From NCBI GenBank assembly GCA_014804615.1, contig JAAUZL010000008.1, positions 190,255 to 254,254 of the forward strand: a DNA stretch of 64,000 nt, in the 5' to 3' direction. Source of the DNA: Lachnospiraceae bacterium. Its GTDB lineage: Bacteria > Bacillota > Clostridia > Lachnospirales > Lachnospiraceae. Of this stretch, positions 54,645 to 62,512 are shown one piece after another (position 1 is the first letter of the stretch; the number at the start of each line of letters is the position of its first letter). Made by a program: the position numbers and the translations under genes. Below the pieces are notes generated by a model. It was not told the DNA's origin. It saw only the letters and a program-made list of their open reading frames with translations, and searched no databases.

Positions 54645-55061
54645 TTAATGCAGTTCCAACAATGCTTCACCACGCTTATTCCATTCCATACCTTCACTAA
54701 CCCACTGTTCAACTTTTTCTAATGCTTCCACAGATATACCCATTTCCTGACACATATCCCGAATTTCATTCCGTTCTGTATCCGAATAGTCGTTATCTAC
54801 CCAGCACAACTGAACAGCTTGTACCAAGAAGAACATCTTTTCCCGATCAGTTTCAAAATGGAATGTAATCTCATTGGTTTCATCTTTCAACTTCTCCAAG
54901 CATTCAACTTCCGCTTCTCCCAATTCCAAAACAACAGCCACTTGACGATAGAAAACAAACTCATTCTCATCCACAATGCCGTCTGCCTGAGCCAGTCTGA
55001 TCAATCCTTTCAAAAAATTAACCCTTGCTTCTCTTGTCTGTAACACTTCTTTGATCTCCAT
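54645..55061 (-). CDS. TerB-like protein
   Basis: A 138-residue helical protein with the TerB acidic loops: IRLAQADGIVDENEFVFYRQ and LCWVDNDYSDTERNEIRDMC, two metal-binding-like DxD/E turns. AAAGGAGGACGAGT precedes the ATG. TerB domains bind divalent metal and occur in tellurite resistance and phage-defence systems. Second gene of the operon. Confidence 0.85.
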   Translation of the reverse strand: MEIKEVLQTREARVNFLKGLIRLAQADGIVDENEFVFYRQVAVVLELGEAEVECLEKLKDETNEITFHFETDREKMFFLVQAVQLCWVDNDYSDTERNEIRDMCQEMGISVEALEKVEQWVSEGMEWNKRGEALLELH

Positions 55062-55114
55062 ACTCGTCCTCCTTTGTAATTCTTACTTTTTAAACAATTC
55101 TTTGGTCTGGTATT

Positions 55115-56485
55115 TCATTGTGAATCGTATGTTCCTGTAAATGTCGCCCCGCTAGACGCCCTAAAATCTTCTATGTATATGCTTTCATCTTCTTGCATAT
55201 ACACGATGAGACGCCCTCCATTTTCATCCTCAAATATGATTGAGCCATCATCATTGTCACCTATGCACAGTCCAAGATATTCATCCTCCTGTGCTCCATG
55301 CCAGCAGTTTCCTGTCAACATCATTACATCCATATCCTCCTCAATTAGGATAGTTACATCTGCTCCATCGGAATCTTCATTTTCCCCCTCATCCCACTGA
55401 AAGGCTCTCCCATACGATGCCCTGCTTGCCATCACTTCATCCAATAAGTTCTCTAGATAACCATAACTTTCGTTATCTAGAGATTGCTCGTCATCGTACC
55501 AGTCACCACTTACTATATCCTCATCTACTATATTCTCATAATCGTACGCCGGTATGCTTTCCATTTCCGACTCAACTTCGGTTTCGACTGTCTCTACTTC
55601 CTCCAACGCTGAGACAGTCTGTCTGGTGCTATCTCCACTTTCCATATTGCGTGTTTCAAGAAGTTCAACCTCTTGACCACGAGTATCATCACTCGGCGCA
55701 TTTTCATAGATCATTTCCAAAAATAATCCTTGCATCAATGTGACATCGTCATCCCCTACAGTAATCGATTTAATAGAACAAGAATTTCCATCCTTTTGAA
55801 AAAGAATTGTTAGTAAACTTCCATTCGCTCCATAACCACTGAAAGTAACGTGATACAAATTGTCTCTAATCTTATTACTACTCCACTTACCTTGGGTACA
55901 TGTTGCCTTTAATGCTTCGCCAATTGTTATTTCATCGCTGTAATCAGTAAAACACATTTGGCTTACGCCCTTAGATTTCCAAGCATTTGCTATATCAGTA
56001 ATCCCTATCCCCTTTTCACCCAGAGCAAGCAAAACAAGAAAAACGATACAAAGCCATCCCGATATCTTCTTTAAGATGCGAAGTTTAATATATCTCTGAA
56101 AATGAGCAAACGCTTTAGGCGGATTGATTTCTGCTTCTGGCAGAAGTATTTTTACCAAATATGCTTCCAGACAATCCTTTTCTTCTACAAGATTGCTCTC
56201 TTTTGAAAAAGGACGGAACTTATCTTTTATAACCAACTTTCTATCTTCAATTTTTACACTGTATGTAGCATATTTACATTTCAGATCAAGATTTCCCTCT
56301 TCATTTGTCAGAATACTCTTACAATATGGATATTCCAGCTTGTCCTTTAGTAACTGTCGGATTGTCTCAATATCCATTTCCCCAAAATCAGCATTATCAT
56401 CTCGTTTATAAGGAGAAGATACGAAAACAGTATAAAGAGTTGATGCCAGCCATAATAAAGCCAAAATAACTGTTAATGTTTCCAT
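55115..56485 (-). CDS. Membrane protein with acidic exported domain, first gene of TerB operon
   Basis: A 456-residue protein. A hydrophobic N-terminal helix (ETLTVILALLWLASTLYTVF), a ~100-residue soluble part, a second membrane helix (GWLCIVFLVLLALGEKG, ~143-160), then a long acidic region rich in Glu/Asp/Ser. The last ~75 residues form beta strands (VTILIEEDMDVMMLTGNCWH; IIFEDENGGRLIVYM). Architecture parallels the 707-residue protein at 9706. A divergent Xre gene controls the shared promoter region. Confidence 0.65.
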   Translation of the reverse strand: METLTVILALLWLASTLYTVFVSSPYKRDDNADFGEMDIETIRQLLKDKLEYPYCKSILTNEEGNLDLKCKYATYSVKIEDRKLVIKDKFRPFSKESNLVEEKDCLEAYLVKILLPEAEINPPKAFAHFQRYIKLRILKKISGWLCIVFLVLLALGEKGIGITDIANAWKSKGVSQMCFTDYSDEITIGEALKATCTQGKWSSNKIRDNLYHVTFSGYGANGSLLTILFQKDGNSCSIKSITVGDDDVTLMQGLFLEMIYENAPSDDTRGQEVELLETRNMESGDSTRQTVSALEEVETVETEVESEMESIPAYDYENIVDEDIVSGDWYDDEQSLDNESYGYLENLLDEVMASRASYGRAFQWDEGENEDSDGADVTILIEEDMDVMMLTGNCWHGAQEDEYLGLCIGDNDDGSIIFEDENGGRLIVYMQEDESIYIEDFRASSGATFTGTYDSQ

Positions 56486-56544
56486 ATTTCTTTATCCGTC
56501 CTTTCTCAGATTCATTCTCTTCAAGCTAATATAATATCTTTAAT

Positions 56545-56607
56545 CGTATAAATTATACGTCTTTAATCATTATTTTTCAAGTAATTATCGCACTATAATA
56601 ACGATAA
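56545..56607. promoter_or_regulatory. Operator region between TerB operon and Xre gene
   Basis: CGTATAAATTATACG (56545-56559) is a palindrome with 7-bp arms. TTATCG (56585-56590) and CGATAA (56602-56607) form a second, spaced inverted repeat. Both lie in the divergent promoter region, likely sites for the Xre protein at 56629. Confidence 0.6.
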
Positions 56608-56628
56608 ATTGAAGTATCGGGAGGAATT

Positions 56629-56973
56629 ATGATGATTGATATCCTTGGACGCATAACTCAGCAGCGCTTATCACGCGATTGGACAGAATATCAGTTGGCA
56701 CAGAGGTCTGGCATTCCACAGTCTACGATTTCCTCCTGGTATCGTAAAAAAATGCTGCCAACACTCCCGTCATTAGAAAAAATATGCCTTGCTTTCGATA
56801 TGACTATGGCACAATTTTTATCTGAGAATAATTGCTTGACGGAAATCACACCCGACCAGCAAGAGCTTCTTAACAAGTGGGAATTACTTACCTCTGCTCA
56901 GAAGAAGGCGTTTCTTGCTTTGATAAACTCTGTCACTCCGCAGAAAGATAATTCAGAATCTCTTAACATTTAG
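56629..56973 (+). CDS. Xre family regulator
   Basis: A 114-residue protein with a Cro/C1 helix-turn-helix (residues 8-65: LSRDWTEYQLAQRSGIPQST, ISSWYRKKMLPTLPSLEKIC) and a short helical C-terminus. GGGAGGAATT precedes the ATG pair. Divergent from the TerB operon, whose promoter region it probably controls. Confidence 0.92.
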   Translation: MMIDILGRITQQRLSRDWTEYQLAQRSGIPQSTISSWYRKKMLPTLPSLEKICLAFDMTMAQFLSENNCLTEITPDQQELLNKWELLTSAQKKAFLALINSVTPQKDNSESLNI

Positions 56974-56995
56974 CAGATGTACTTCCAGCATCTAT

Positions 56996-57199
56996 CTAAA
57001 TTCTTCTTGTTGTGTTCGTAAGACCATAGTAATTGTTAGGATACATATTGAGATCTCCAAATACACTTCTTGGTATTTTCCAATACCTTCCAAACTTAAC
57101 TGCAGGAATTTCCCCGTTCTTGATTCTCCTATAAACCGTTGATGGACTGACTTGCAGTCTCTCACAAAACTCCTTGATCGCCATGTACGATTCTTCCAT
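56996..57199 (-). CDS. Excisionase-family HTH protein
   Basis: A 67-residue MerR/HTH_17-type protein: MAIKEFCERLQVSPSTVYRR then IKNGEIPAVKFGRYWKIPRS. GGAGGTAGTTGAA precedes the ATG at 57199. Such proteins act as recombination directionality factors; this one is far from int and next to the mobilization genes. Confidence 0.88.
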   Translation of the reverse strand: MEESYMAIKEFCERLQVSPSTVYRRIKNGEIPAVKFGRYWKIPRSVFGDLNMYPNNYYGLTNTTRRI

Positions 57200-57500
57200 T
57201 TCAACTACCTCCAAAACAATTTTTCTATTTTTAACAATTTGTTAAAACACATCTAACAACTAAGCAAAAGAAAGCATAAATTGTCATGAACTCCATTTAA
57301 TAATATGTTAGAAAGCGAAATAAAAAATTAAACTTCGACAACAGATTGATAATGCATTGTGCACACAATTTTTTATAGGTAAACTCCAAATCCATACCGT
57401 CCTGCGTACACTCTATACAAAAAAACTAAAATTGCATTCTGCGTACCTGTTAATACATTACAAGATTAAGATAATTTTTTTCTAAATAAGGAGAAATAAT
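57200..57500. other. AT-rich region, candidate oriT
   Basis: About 300 bp between the excisionase-like gene and the plus-strand mobilization genes. It contains the inverted repeat ATTGTG-CA-CACAAT (57356-57369) and two CTGCGTAC repeats. The position directly upstream of the RHH and relaxase genes is where a transfer origin is expected; nothing proves it. Confidence 0.4.
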
Positions 57501-57788
57501 ATGTCCACTACTATTAAGAACAATGCCAAGAACGAAATAATCAAAATAAGAGTAAGCAAGGAAGAAAAAGAGACTTTAAAACAGTTTGCTGCTTCAACAA
57601 ATCAAACTCTTTCTGCCTATATGCTTCATAAAAGTATGTATACAGATTCAGATTTTCTAAAATCTCTACCGAATTTGTTTGAAGCATGGCGCCGTTTGAA
57701 CGATATCTGCCATGAAGTCGAGAAATGCACTGATATATCACTTAAAAACCGTATCAACACTATTTTGAAAAAGGAGAATTCAAAATGA
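57501..57788 (+). CDS. MobC-like relaxosome accessory protein
   Basis: A 95-residue protein with an RHH head (EIIKIRVSKEEKETLKQFAA then STNQTLSAYMLHKS), the usual fold of MobC-type proteins that bind oriT. AAGGAGAAATAAT precedes the ATG. The stop overlaps the relaxase start by four bases. Confidence 0.75.
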   Translation: MSTTIKNNAKNEIIKIRVSKEEKETLKQFAASTNQTLSAYMLHKSMYTDSDFLKSLPNLFEAWRRLNDICHEVEKCTDISLKNRINTILKKENSK

Positions 57789-58324
57789 CCCCTACATCTT
57801 TTGGAAAACTCATCAACAAAGCTGGAAACGGAAACTACAAAATCTCAGATGCTCCAGAAAAATTAATCCGATACATTACCCGCACAAATGGACGCCCTGC
57901 CAATGACCTAATCTCATGGGGTGGAATCAGCATTCTGGAATACAGTGGCATCGACTCCATTATCGAACAAATTTATCTCGCCCAGAGACTACATACACGT
58001 AAAGGTTCTTTCGGACGTTATATGGATCATGAGATTTTTTCCTTCTCTTCTGAGGGCGAAGCTTTAATCACCGCAAATAAATTGGAACTTGACAGGCTTG
58101 CCCGAAAAATGGCCTATGATTTCTTTGACACAGACCACGGCCAGATTGTTTACGCTATTCATTCCCCATTCAAAGAGGGCAAACACCTTCATATCCACTT
58201 CGCCCTTAACACTGTAAAATATGATACTGGTAATAAGCGTCGGGAAAACAGGAGACAGACCGCAGAGCGGGAAGCACGCTTTCAGAGAATCATTGCCAAC
58301 GAAATTGAAACCGGATTTATTTAA
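57785..58324 (+). CDS. Short relaxase (HUH family)
   Basis: A 179-residue protein with a His cluster KEGKHLHIHFALNTVKYD, the third motif of MOB-type relaxases. It has an N-terminal ISDAPEKLIRYITRTNGRPA similar to mobilization nucleases. Typical relaxases are two to three times longer; this is either a minimal catalytic domain or truncated. A terminator follows 20 bp after the stop. AAAAGGAGAATTCAAA precedes the ATG. Confidence 0.75.
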   Translation: MTPTSFGKLINKAGNGNYKISDAPEKLIRYITRTNGRPANDLISWGGISILEYSGIDSIIEQIYLAQRLHTRKGSFGRYMDHEIFSFSSEGEALITANKLELDRLARKMAYDFFDTDHGQIVYAIHSPFKEGKHLHIHFALNTVKYDTGNKRRENRRQTAEREARFQRIIANEIETGFI

Positions 58325-58343
58325 TAAGCACACGCTTGCTAGC

Positions 58344-58378
58344 CGCTGGAATGCCGATATATATATTGGCTTCCAGCG
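58344..58378 (+). terminator. Terminator after relaxase
   Basis: CGCTGGAATGCC (58344-58355) pairs with GGCTTCCAGCG (58368-58378), followed by TTTTATT on the plus strand. Confidence 0.85.
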
Positions 58379-58623
58379 TTTTATTGCCTACTCACTCATA
58401 ACAATCTATTCGTAAATGACAACTCGCAAATTAAATGATTATCATAGCCACATACCATTACCTTTGTAAATTCCTCCTGACCATAATACACATTATTACC
58501 CTTCCCTTCCATAGCCGCCATCAGCATCACCTTATGTCATAAAAATAATCCTATAAACAAAACGCTCCCTCTGTCACAACCGTCAAAAGAATCATTATCA
58601 TATCAGCTATAAACATCTGCTTT

Positions 58624-58642
58624 TAGAACCAGAATAGAACCA
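58624..58642 (+). repeat. Right subterminal repeats of the IME
   Basis: TAGAACCA at 58624-58631 and 58635-58642, 11 bp apart, in the same orientation as the left-end set at 36381. Confidence 0.7.
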
Positions 58643-58653
58643 CAGACAATATT

Positions 58654-58694
58654 AAACGCTGGAAACCCTGTATAAACACGGGATTCCAGCGTTT
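58654..58694 (-). terminator. Terminator following guaA paralogue
   Basis: AAACGCTGGAAACCC (58654-58668) pairs with GGGATTCCAGCGTTT (58680-58694) with one mismatch. It lies only 8 bp from the stop codon of the minus-strand gene but on the element side of the att core, so it may be supplied by the element. Confidence 0.8.
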
Positions 58695-58701
58695 TCATCG
58701 T

Positions 58702-59994
58702 CTACTCGAACTCAATCGTAGCCGGAGGTTTCGGGCTCATATCATAGCAAACCCGATTCACGTTCTCCACCTCAGCCAAAATCCGTTCCGTGATCTTCTC
58801 CAGCACATCCCAATCCACTTTCTCAATTGACGCCGTCATCGCATCGATGGTATTGATTGCCCGAATGATTACCATATACTCAAACACCCGTGCATTATTT
58901 TTCATACCCACCGACTTAAAATCCGGAACTACAGTAAAATACTGCCATACCTTTTTATCCAATCCGGCCTTTGCAAATTCCTCCCGCAAGATCGCATCCG
59001 CCTCACGCACTGCCTCCAGTCTGTCTCTGGTGATCGCGCCCAGACATCTCACGCCCAACCCCGGTCCCGGGAACGGCTGGCGATATACCATATCATGCGG
59101 AAGTCCTAATTCCACGCCGCAGGCACGCACCTCATCTTTAAAGAGCTGCTTCAACGGCTCTACCAATTCAAACCTCAGATCTTCCGGAAGGCCGCCCACA
59201 TTGTGATGGGATTTCACCATCTTCGCTGTCTTGGTACCGCTCTCAATGATATCCGGATAAATGGTTCCCTGGCCTAAAAAGTCGATTCCTTCCAGTTTTC
59301 TTGCTTCCTCTTCAAAAACGCGGATGAATTCACCGCCGATGATCTTGCGCTTCTGTTCCGGATCCGCCACGTTCTCCAGCTTACTCAGGAAACGCTCGGA
59401 AGCATCCACATAAATCAGGTTTGCATGAAGTTCATCCCGGAACACTTTTACAACACTTTCGGATTCATTCTTGCGCATCAAGCCGTGGTTTACATGTACA
59501 CACGTTAACTGCTGTCCAATGGCCTTGATCAGCATTGCCGCCACCACAGAAGAATCCACGCCGCCGGACAGGGCCAGAAGTACCTTCTTATCTCCCACCT
59601 GCTGCCGGATCAGCTCAACCTGATCTTCGATGAAATTCTTCATATTCCAGTTAGCCTCTGCGCCACAGTCTTCAAAAACAAACTTTTTAAGCGCCTCCTC
59701 ATCAGGCATAGCAGCAAGCTGCCTCTCGCATTTCGACTGGGGATAATCTATGGAAAGCATGGGAATACCCATATCGTAAAGCTCCGGCCTGACTTCCACA
59801 GCCTGTCCATCCACTATACGGTTTTCTCCGCCATTTAGCACAATACCTTTTACATTCTGTAAAGCTTTCAATTCGTCCGCGGTAATATCATGGGGATGGA
59901 TCTCACTGTACACCCCAAGATCACGAACTGCCCTGGCAATAACGGTGTTTTGGGTACTGCCCAAATCCAAAATTACGATCAAATCCTGCTTCAT
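58702..59994 (-). CDS. guaA: GMP synthase paralogue with shortened glutaminase domain
   Basis: A 430-residue protein; normal GuaA is about 510-525. Residues ~130-430 are a full synthetase: [19 protein letters not shown] (PP-loop), [30 protein letters not shown] and the C-terminal RVCYDMSPKPPATIEFE. The N-terminal glutaminase part is only ~110 residues. The catalytic Cys of GICYG is replaced (MLSIDYPQSK), and the HPE segment is missing. It may use free ammonia or have another role. Its 3' end is the integration target of the flanking elements. AAGGAGG precedes the ATG. Confidence 0.85.
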   Translation of the reverse strand: MKQDLIVILDLGSTQNTVIARAVRDLGVYSEIHPHDITADELKALQNVKGIVLNGGENRIVDGQAVEVRPELYDMGIPMLSIDYPQSKCERQLAAMPDEEALKKFVFEDCGAEANWNMKNFIEDQVELIRQQVGDKKVLLALSGGVDSSVVAAMLIKAIGQQLTCVHVNHGLMRKNESESVVKVFRDELHANLIYVDASERFLSKLENVADPEQKRKIIGGEFIRVFEEEARKLEGIDFLGQGTIYPDIIESGTKTAKMVKSHHNVGGLPEDLRFELVEPLKQLFKDEVRACGVELGLPHDMVYRQPFPGPGLGVRCLGAITRDRLEAVREADAILREEFAKAGLDKKVWQYFTVVPDFKSVGMKNNARVFEYMVIIRAINTIDAMTASIEKVDWDVLEKITERILAEVENVNRVCYDMSPKPPATIEFE

Positions 59995-60266
59995 AGGGAA
60001 AGGCCTCCTTATCCTTTATTTTGTGTTTCAGCTATTTATCATTTATTATATAGCAATACCCTCTTGAAAAGCAACGAGCTTCACCCCAAATATAATATTT
60101 AGTACTAAAAACTACTTTAAGCAGTTTTTGTTTCTCGATATTGTAATGTTTACATACAAAAGGATTGCATTTACTATATAAACATAGTATTCTATATATC
60201 AGTTAAAGCGATCTCTATTTGAAATAAACAAAGTACCAGTAAATCATATTTTAAAAGGATTTTAAC

Positions 60267-61172
60267 ATGAGTGAAGCATTTCATATTATCAGCGATGGCT
60301 CCTGCGATCTGCCGCCGGAGCTGACACAGGAAAAAAATATCACGGTAGTCCCCTTTTATGTGTCTTTTGACGATGAACATTATTTCAAGGAAAATGTAGA
60401 GATCGGCATTCGGGACTTCTATCAGCAGATGATAGACAAAAAAGGTGTATACCCCAAGTCATCCATGCCCTCCATTCAGGATTATGAAGAGGCGTTTCTG
60501 CCCTTTGTCGAGGCCGGAACGCCGGTGATCTGCATTTGTATCACCACGAAATTCAGCGGTTCCATGCAGTCTGCCCTCAATGCCAGAGAACTCCTTCTGG
60601 AAAAATATCCCCAGGCAGAAATCACTGTCATTGACTCCGCTATCGATACAGTTCTACAGGGTCTGTATGTGTTGGAAGCGGTAGATTTGCGGGACAACGG
60701 CGTTAGCTATCAGGACGCAGTGAAACGACTGGAAGAGATCAAGAGTACCGGAAGGATTTTCTTTACCGTCGGAAATATGGAATATCTGAAACATGGGGGA
60801 CGAATCGGTAAAGTAGCTGCTCTCGCAGGAAGCGTTCTGGACATCCGCCCCGTGATCACCCTGAAAGAAGGCGAAATTTTTCCTTCCGGTCTGGACAGAG
60901 GACGGAAACGGACCTTAAATAAAGTGATGGACCTCCTTTTAGAATATTTACAGGAAAGTGGTAAGGGAATCCATTGCTATAGTCTCACGGTCGGATATGG
61001 ATATGATCAGGAAGAGGGAATTGCCTTTCGTGATCAGGCCTTGTCCACCCTGCAGAAGAAGGGCTATGAGATTACGGAAATGCCCACGTATCAGATTGGA
61101 GCTACGATCGGTGTACACACCGGTCCCTATCCGCTGGGGTTTGGCATAATTGAAAAAGCAATTCACACCTAA
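60267..61172 (+). CDS. DegV family fatty-acid-binding protein
   Basis: A 301-residue DegV protein: IISDGSCDLPPELTQEKNIT, CITTKFSGSMQSALNARELL and KHGGRIGKVAALAGSVLDIR are the lipid-binding signatures. C-terminal IGVHTGPYPLGFGII is also typical. DegV/FakB proteins present fatty acids to a kinase. AAAAGGATTTTAAC precedes the ATG. The 272 bp before it, upstream of both divergent genes, include a T-rich hairpin near 60107-60129. Confidence 0.95.
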   Translation: MSEAFHIISDGSCDLPPELTQEKNITVVPFYVSFDDEHYFKENVEIGIRDFYQQMIDKKGVYPKSSMPSIQDYEEAFLPFVEAGTPVICICITTKFSGSMQSALNARELLLEKYPQAEITVIDSAIDTVLQGLYVLEAVDLRDNGVSYQDAVKRLEEIKSTGRIFFTVGNMEYLKHGGRIGKVAALAGSVLDIRPVITLKEGEIFPSGLDRGRKRTLNKVMDLLLEYLQESGKGIHCYSLTVGYGYDQEEGIAFRDQALSTLQKKGYEITEMPTYQIGATIGVHTGPYPLGFGIIEKAIHT

Positions 61173-61178
61173 ACAAAA

Positions 61179-61226
61179 AAGACCTTGTAAACGAAGCGAC
61201 TAATGCCTCTTTGTTCACAAGGTCTT
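61179..61226 (+). terminator. Terminator after degV
   Basis: AAGACCTTGT (61179-61188) pairs with ACAAGGTCTT (61217-61226) around a 28-nt loop; T-rich sequence follows. Confidence 0.65.
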
Positions 61227-62512
61227 ACTATCTTTACTGTAATAGCAGTATTCTTGCAGATACTTTTTTATGCCTTTGCAAATTTAAAAATATTTTCACC
61301 CTCTTTCATTCTATCACAACCACCAGCACAATTCCATACTAAAATTCGATGATTTCTCCATACCACAATCCCTCTTCCTTTCCTTCTCCTCACCCCATAT
61401 CTCCCTAATCCTGCATAACCCCTCTACTCTCCCATCAATGCCATTTCAGTGCCACCAATCGCCTCCCTACCCCTTACTCTCATCCTATCTCCCTGTGTTG
61501 CCAATCATCCCTCTAACCCCATAAACAGCGACAATCCTGCACACACGAACATCTCCCAATCCTTACTCCCTCATATTCTTTTGAAGTAAGCTCTATGCAC
61601 TGTATACCTAAATAACTGCTATATATATGAGATAATACTTTATACAACCACACACCCCTATATAACAGTATCCCTCACATACACACTCTATAAGGTATCC
61701 TATACCCTTACTACTGTATAAACTCATATTTAAGCCTATAAGCCCCTTATATAAGGATTCCTTAGTTATCCCCCTATATCACTTATACAGAGCCAATAAA
61801 GCATCTTCTAAGGCAGTATACACCCTCTTCTTTTCCTTCTCCTTCCCCCACTCTCCCCATATATGAAAAGATCTGCCAATTTCCCCTTTCTTTCACCAGA
61901 AAAACTATCGAAAGGGGAAAGAAAGGAAGAGGACACAGATATAGTAAAACCTTTTGTTTTCAAGGCTTTAAAGGTATCTGAACCCTCTTCCTCTCCTTCT
62001 CCCCTCATCACCCTTTCCAATGAAAAAGCCACCTTACAGGTAACGAATTATTATGGGAGATTTAAAGGCTCTCTGACTACTGAAAATCTAATGGAAGAAG
62101 AAGGAAAAGGAAGACATCTGATATACCTGAAATACCTGTATTTTCGCCAGTTTCAGAGCTTTGGAAGGGATTGGGGAAGGAAAAAGAAAGGAAGAGGTTT
62201 TTATCATAAAGATAGTTCCCGGCAGCAGGGCTTTCTTTTCGGATATGCTGAAAATGATAGGTTTTTCACTGTTTTCTAGGAATTGGAATGGATTAGGGAT
62301 ATAGAAGGAAAGGAAGAGGTTATGGTTTGCCATTGAACCAGTAAATCAGGGGATTTGATACTTTTGGGGGAGAGGAAAGAAAGGAAGAGGACCTTGCAAG
62401 AGTGAATCCTACAAGGTCCTGAATTTTACTTTTTTATTCGGTTGTTTCTGATGCTTTCAGCCAAAAATAAAATCTGCATCCGGCAAAAAGATGTTCTGCA
62501 AAAATAAGCAGC
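61227..62512. repeat. Non-coding region with purine-rich repeats
   Basis: About 1.3 kb with no gene. Copies of a purine-rich motif like GAAAGAAAGGAAGAGG occur on the plus strand near 61920, 62180, 62305 and 62377. They occur on the minus strand (as CCTCTTCCTTTCCTTCTCC-like) near 61370, 61825 and 61980. A hairpin, AGGACCTTG/CAAGGTCCT, spans 62388-62420 and is followed by T-rich sequence on the plus strand. Open frames here are low-complexity and were not called. Confidence 0.6.

Larger units (their letters stand above)
58325..58701. other. Right end of the mobilizable element
   Basis: About 375 bp without a gene. It holds the relaxase terminator, the two TAGAACCA repeats and the terminator that faces the guaA paralogue. 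Confidence 0.7.
36268..58713. mobile_element. Integrative mobilizable element inserted at the guaA paralogue
   Basis: Direct repeats TACTCGAACTCAA (36268-36280) and TACTCGAACTCAA (58703-58715) bound 22.4 kb. Paired TAGAACCA repeats with 11-bp spacing lie inside both ends (36381/36392 and 58624/58635) in the same orientation. The interior carries a tyrosine integrase, HTH/excisionase-like genes, a DUF927-like ATPase, an RHH protein, a relaxase and recombination genes. No type IV secretion or coupling gene is visible, so transfer would need a helper. Confidence 0.8.

Noticed and set aside
36268-58713. Full conjugative element (ICE)
   Set aside because: No VirB4-, VirD4- or other type IV secretion genes were found between the att copies, so mobilizable rather than self-transmissible.
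59995-60266. Purine riboswitch upstream of the guaA paralogue
   Set aside because: I could not find the conserved three-way junction or loop motifs; only a simple T-rich hairpin near 60107-60129 is visible.
61863-62279. 138-codon plus-strand open frame
   Set aside because: It consists of purine-rich low-complexity sequence that forms Lys/Glu/Gly runs, lacks a ribosome site and has no family features.
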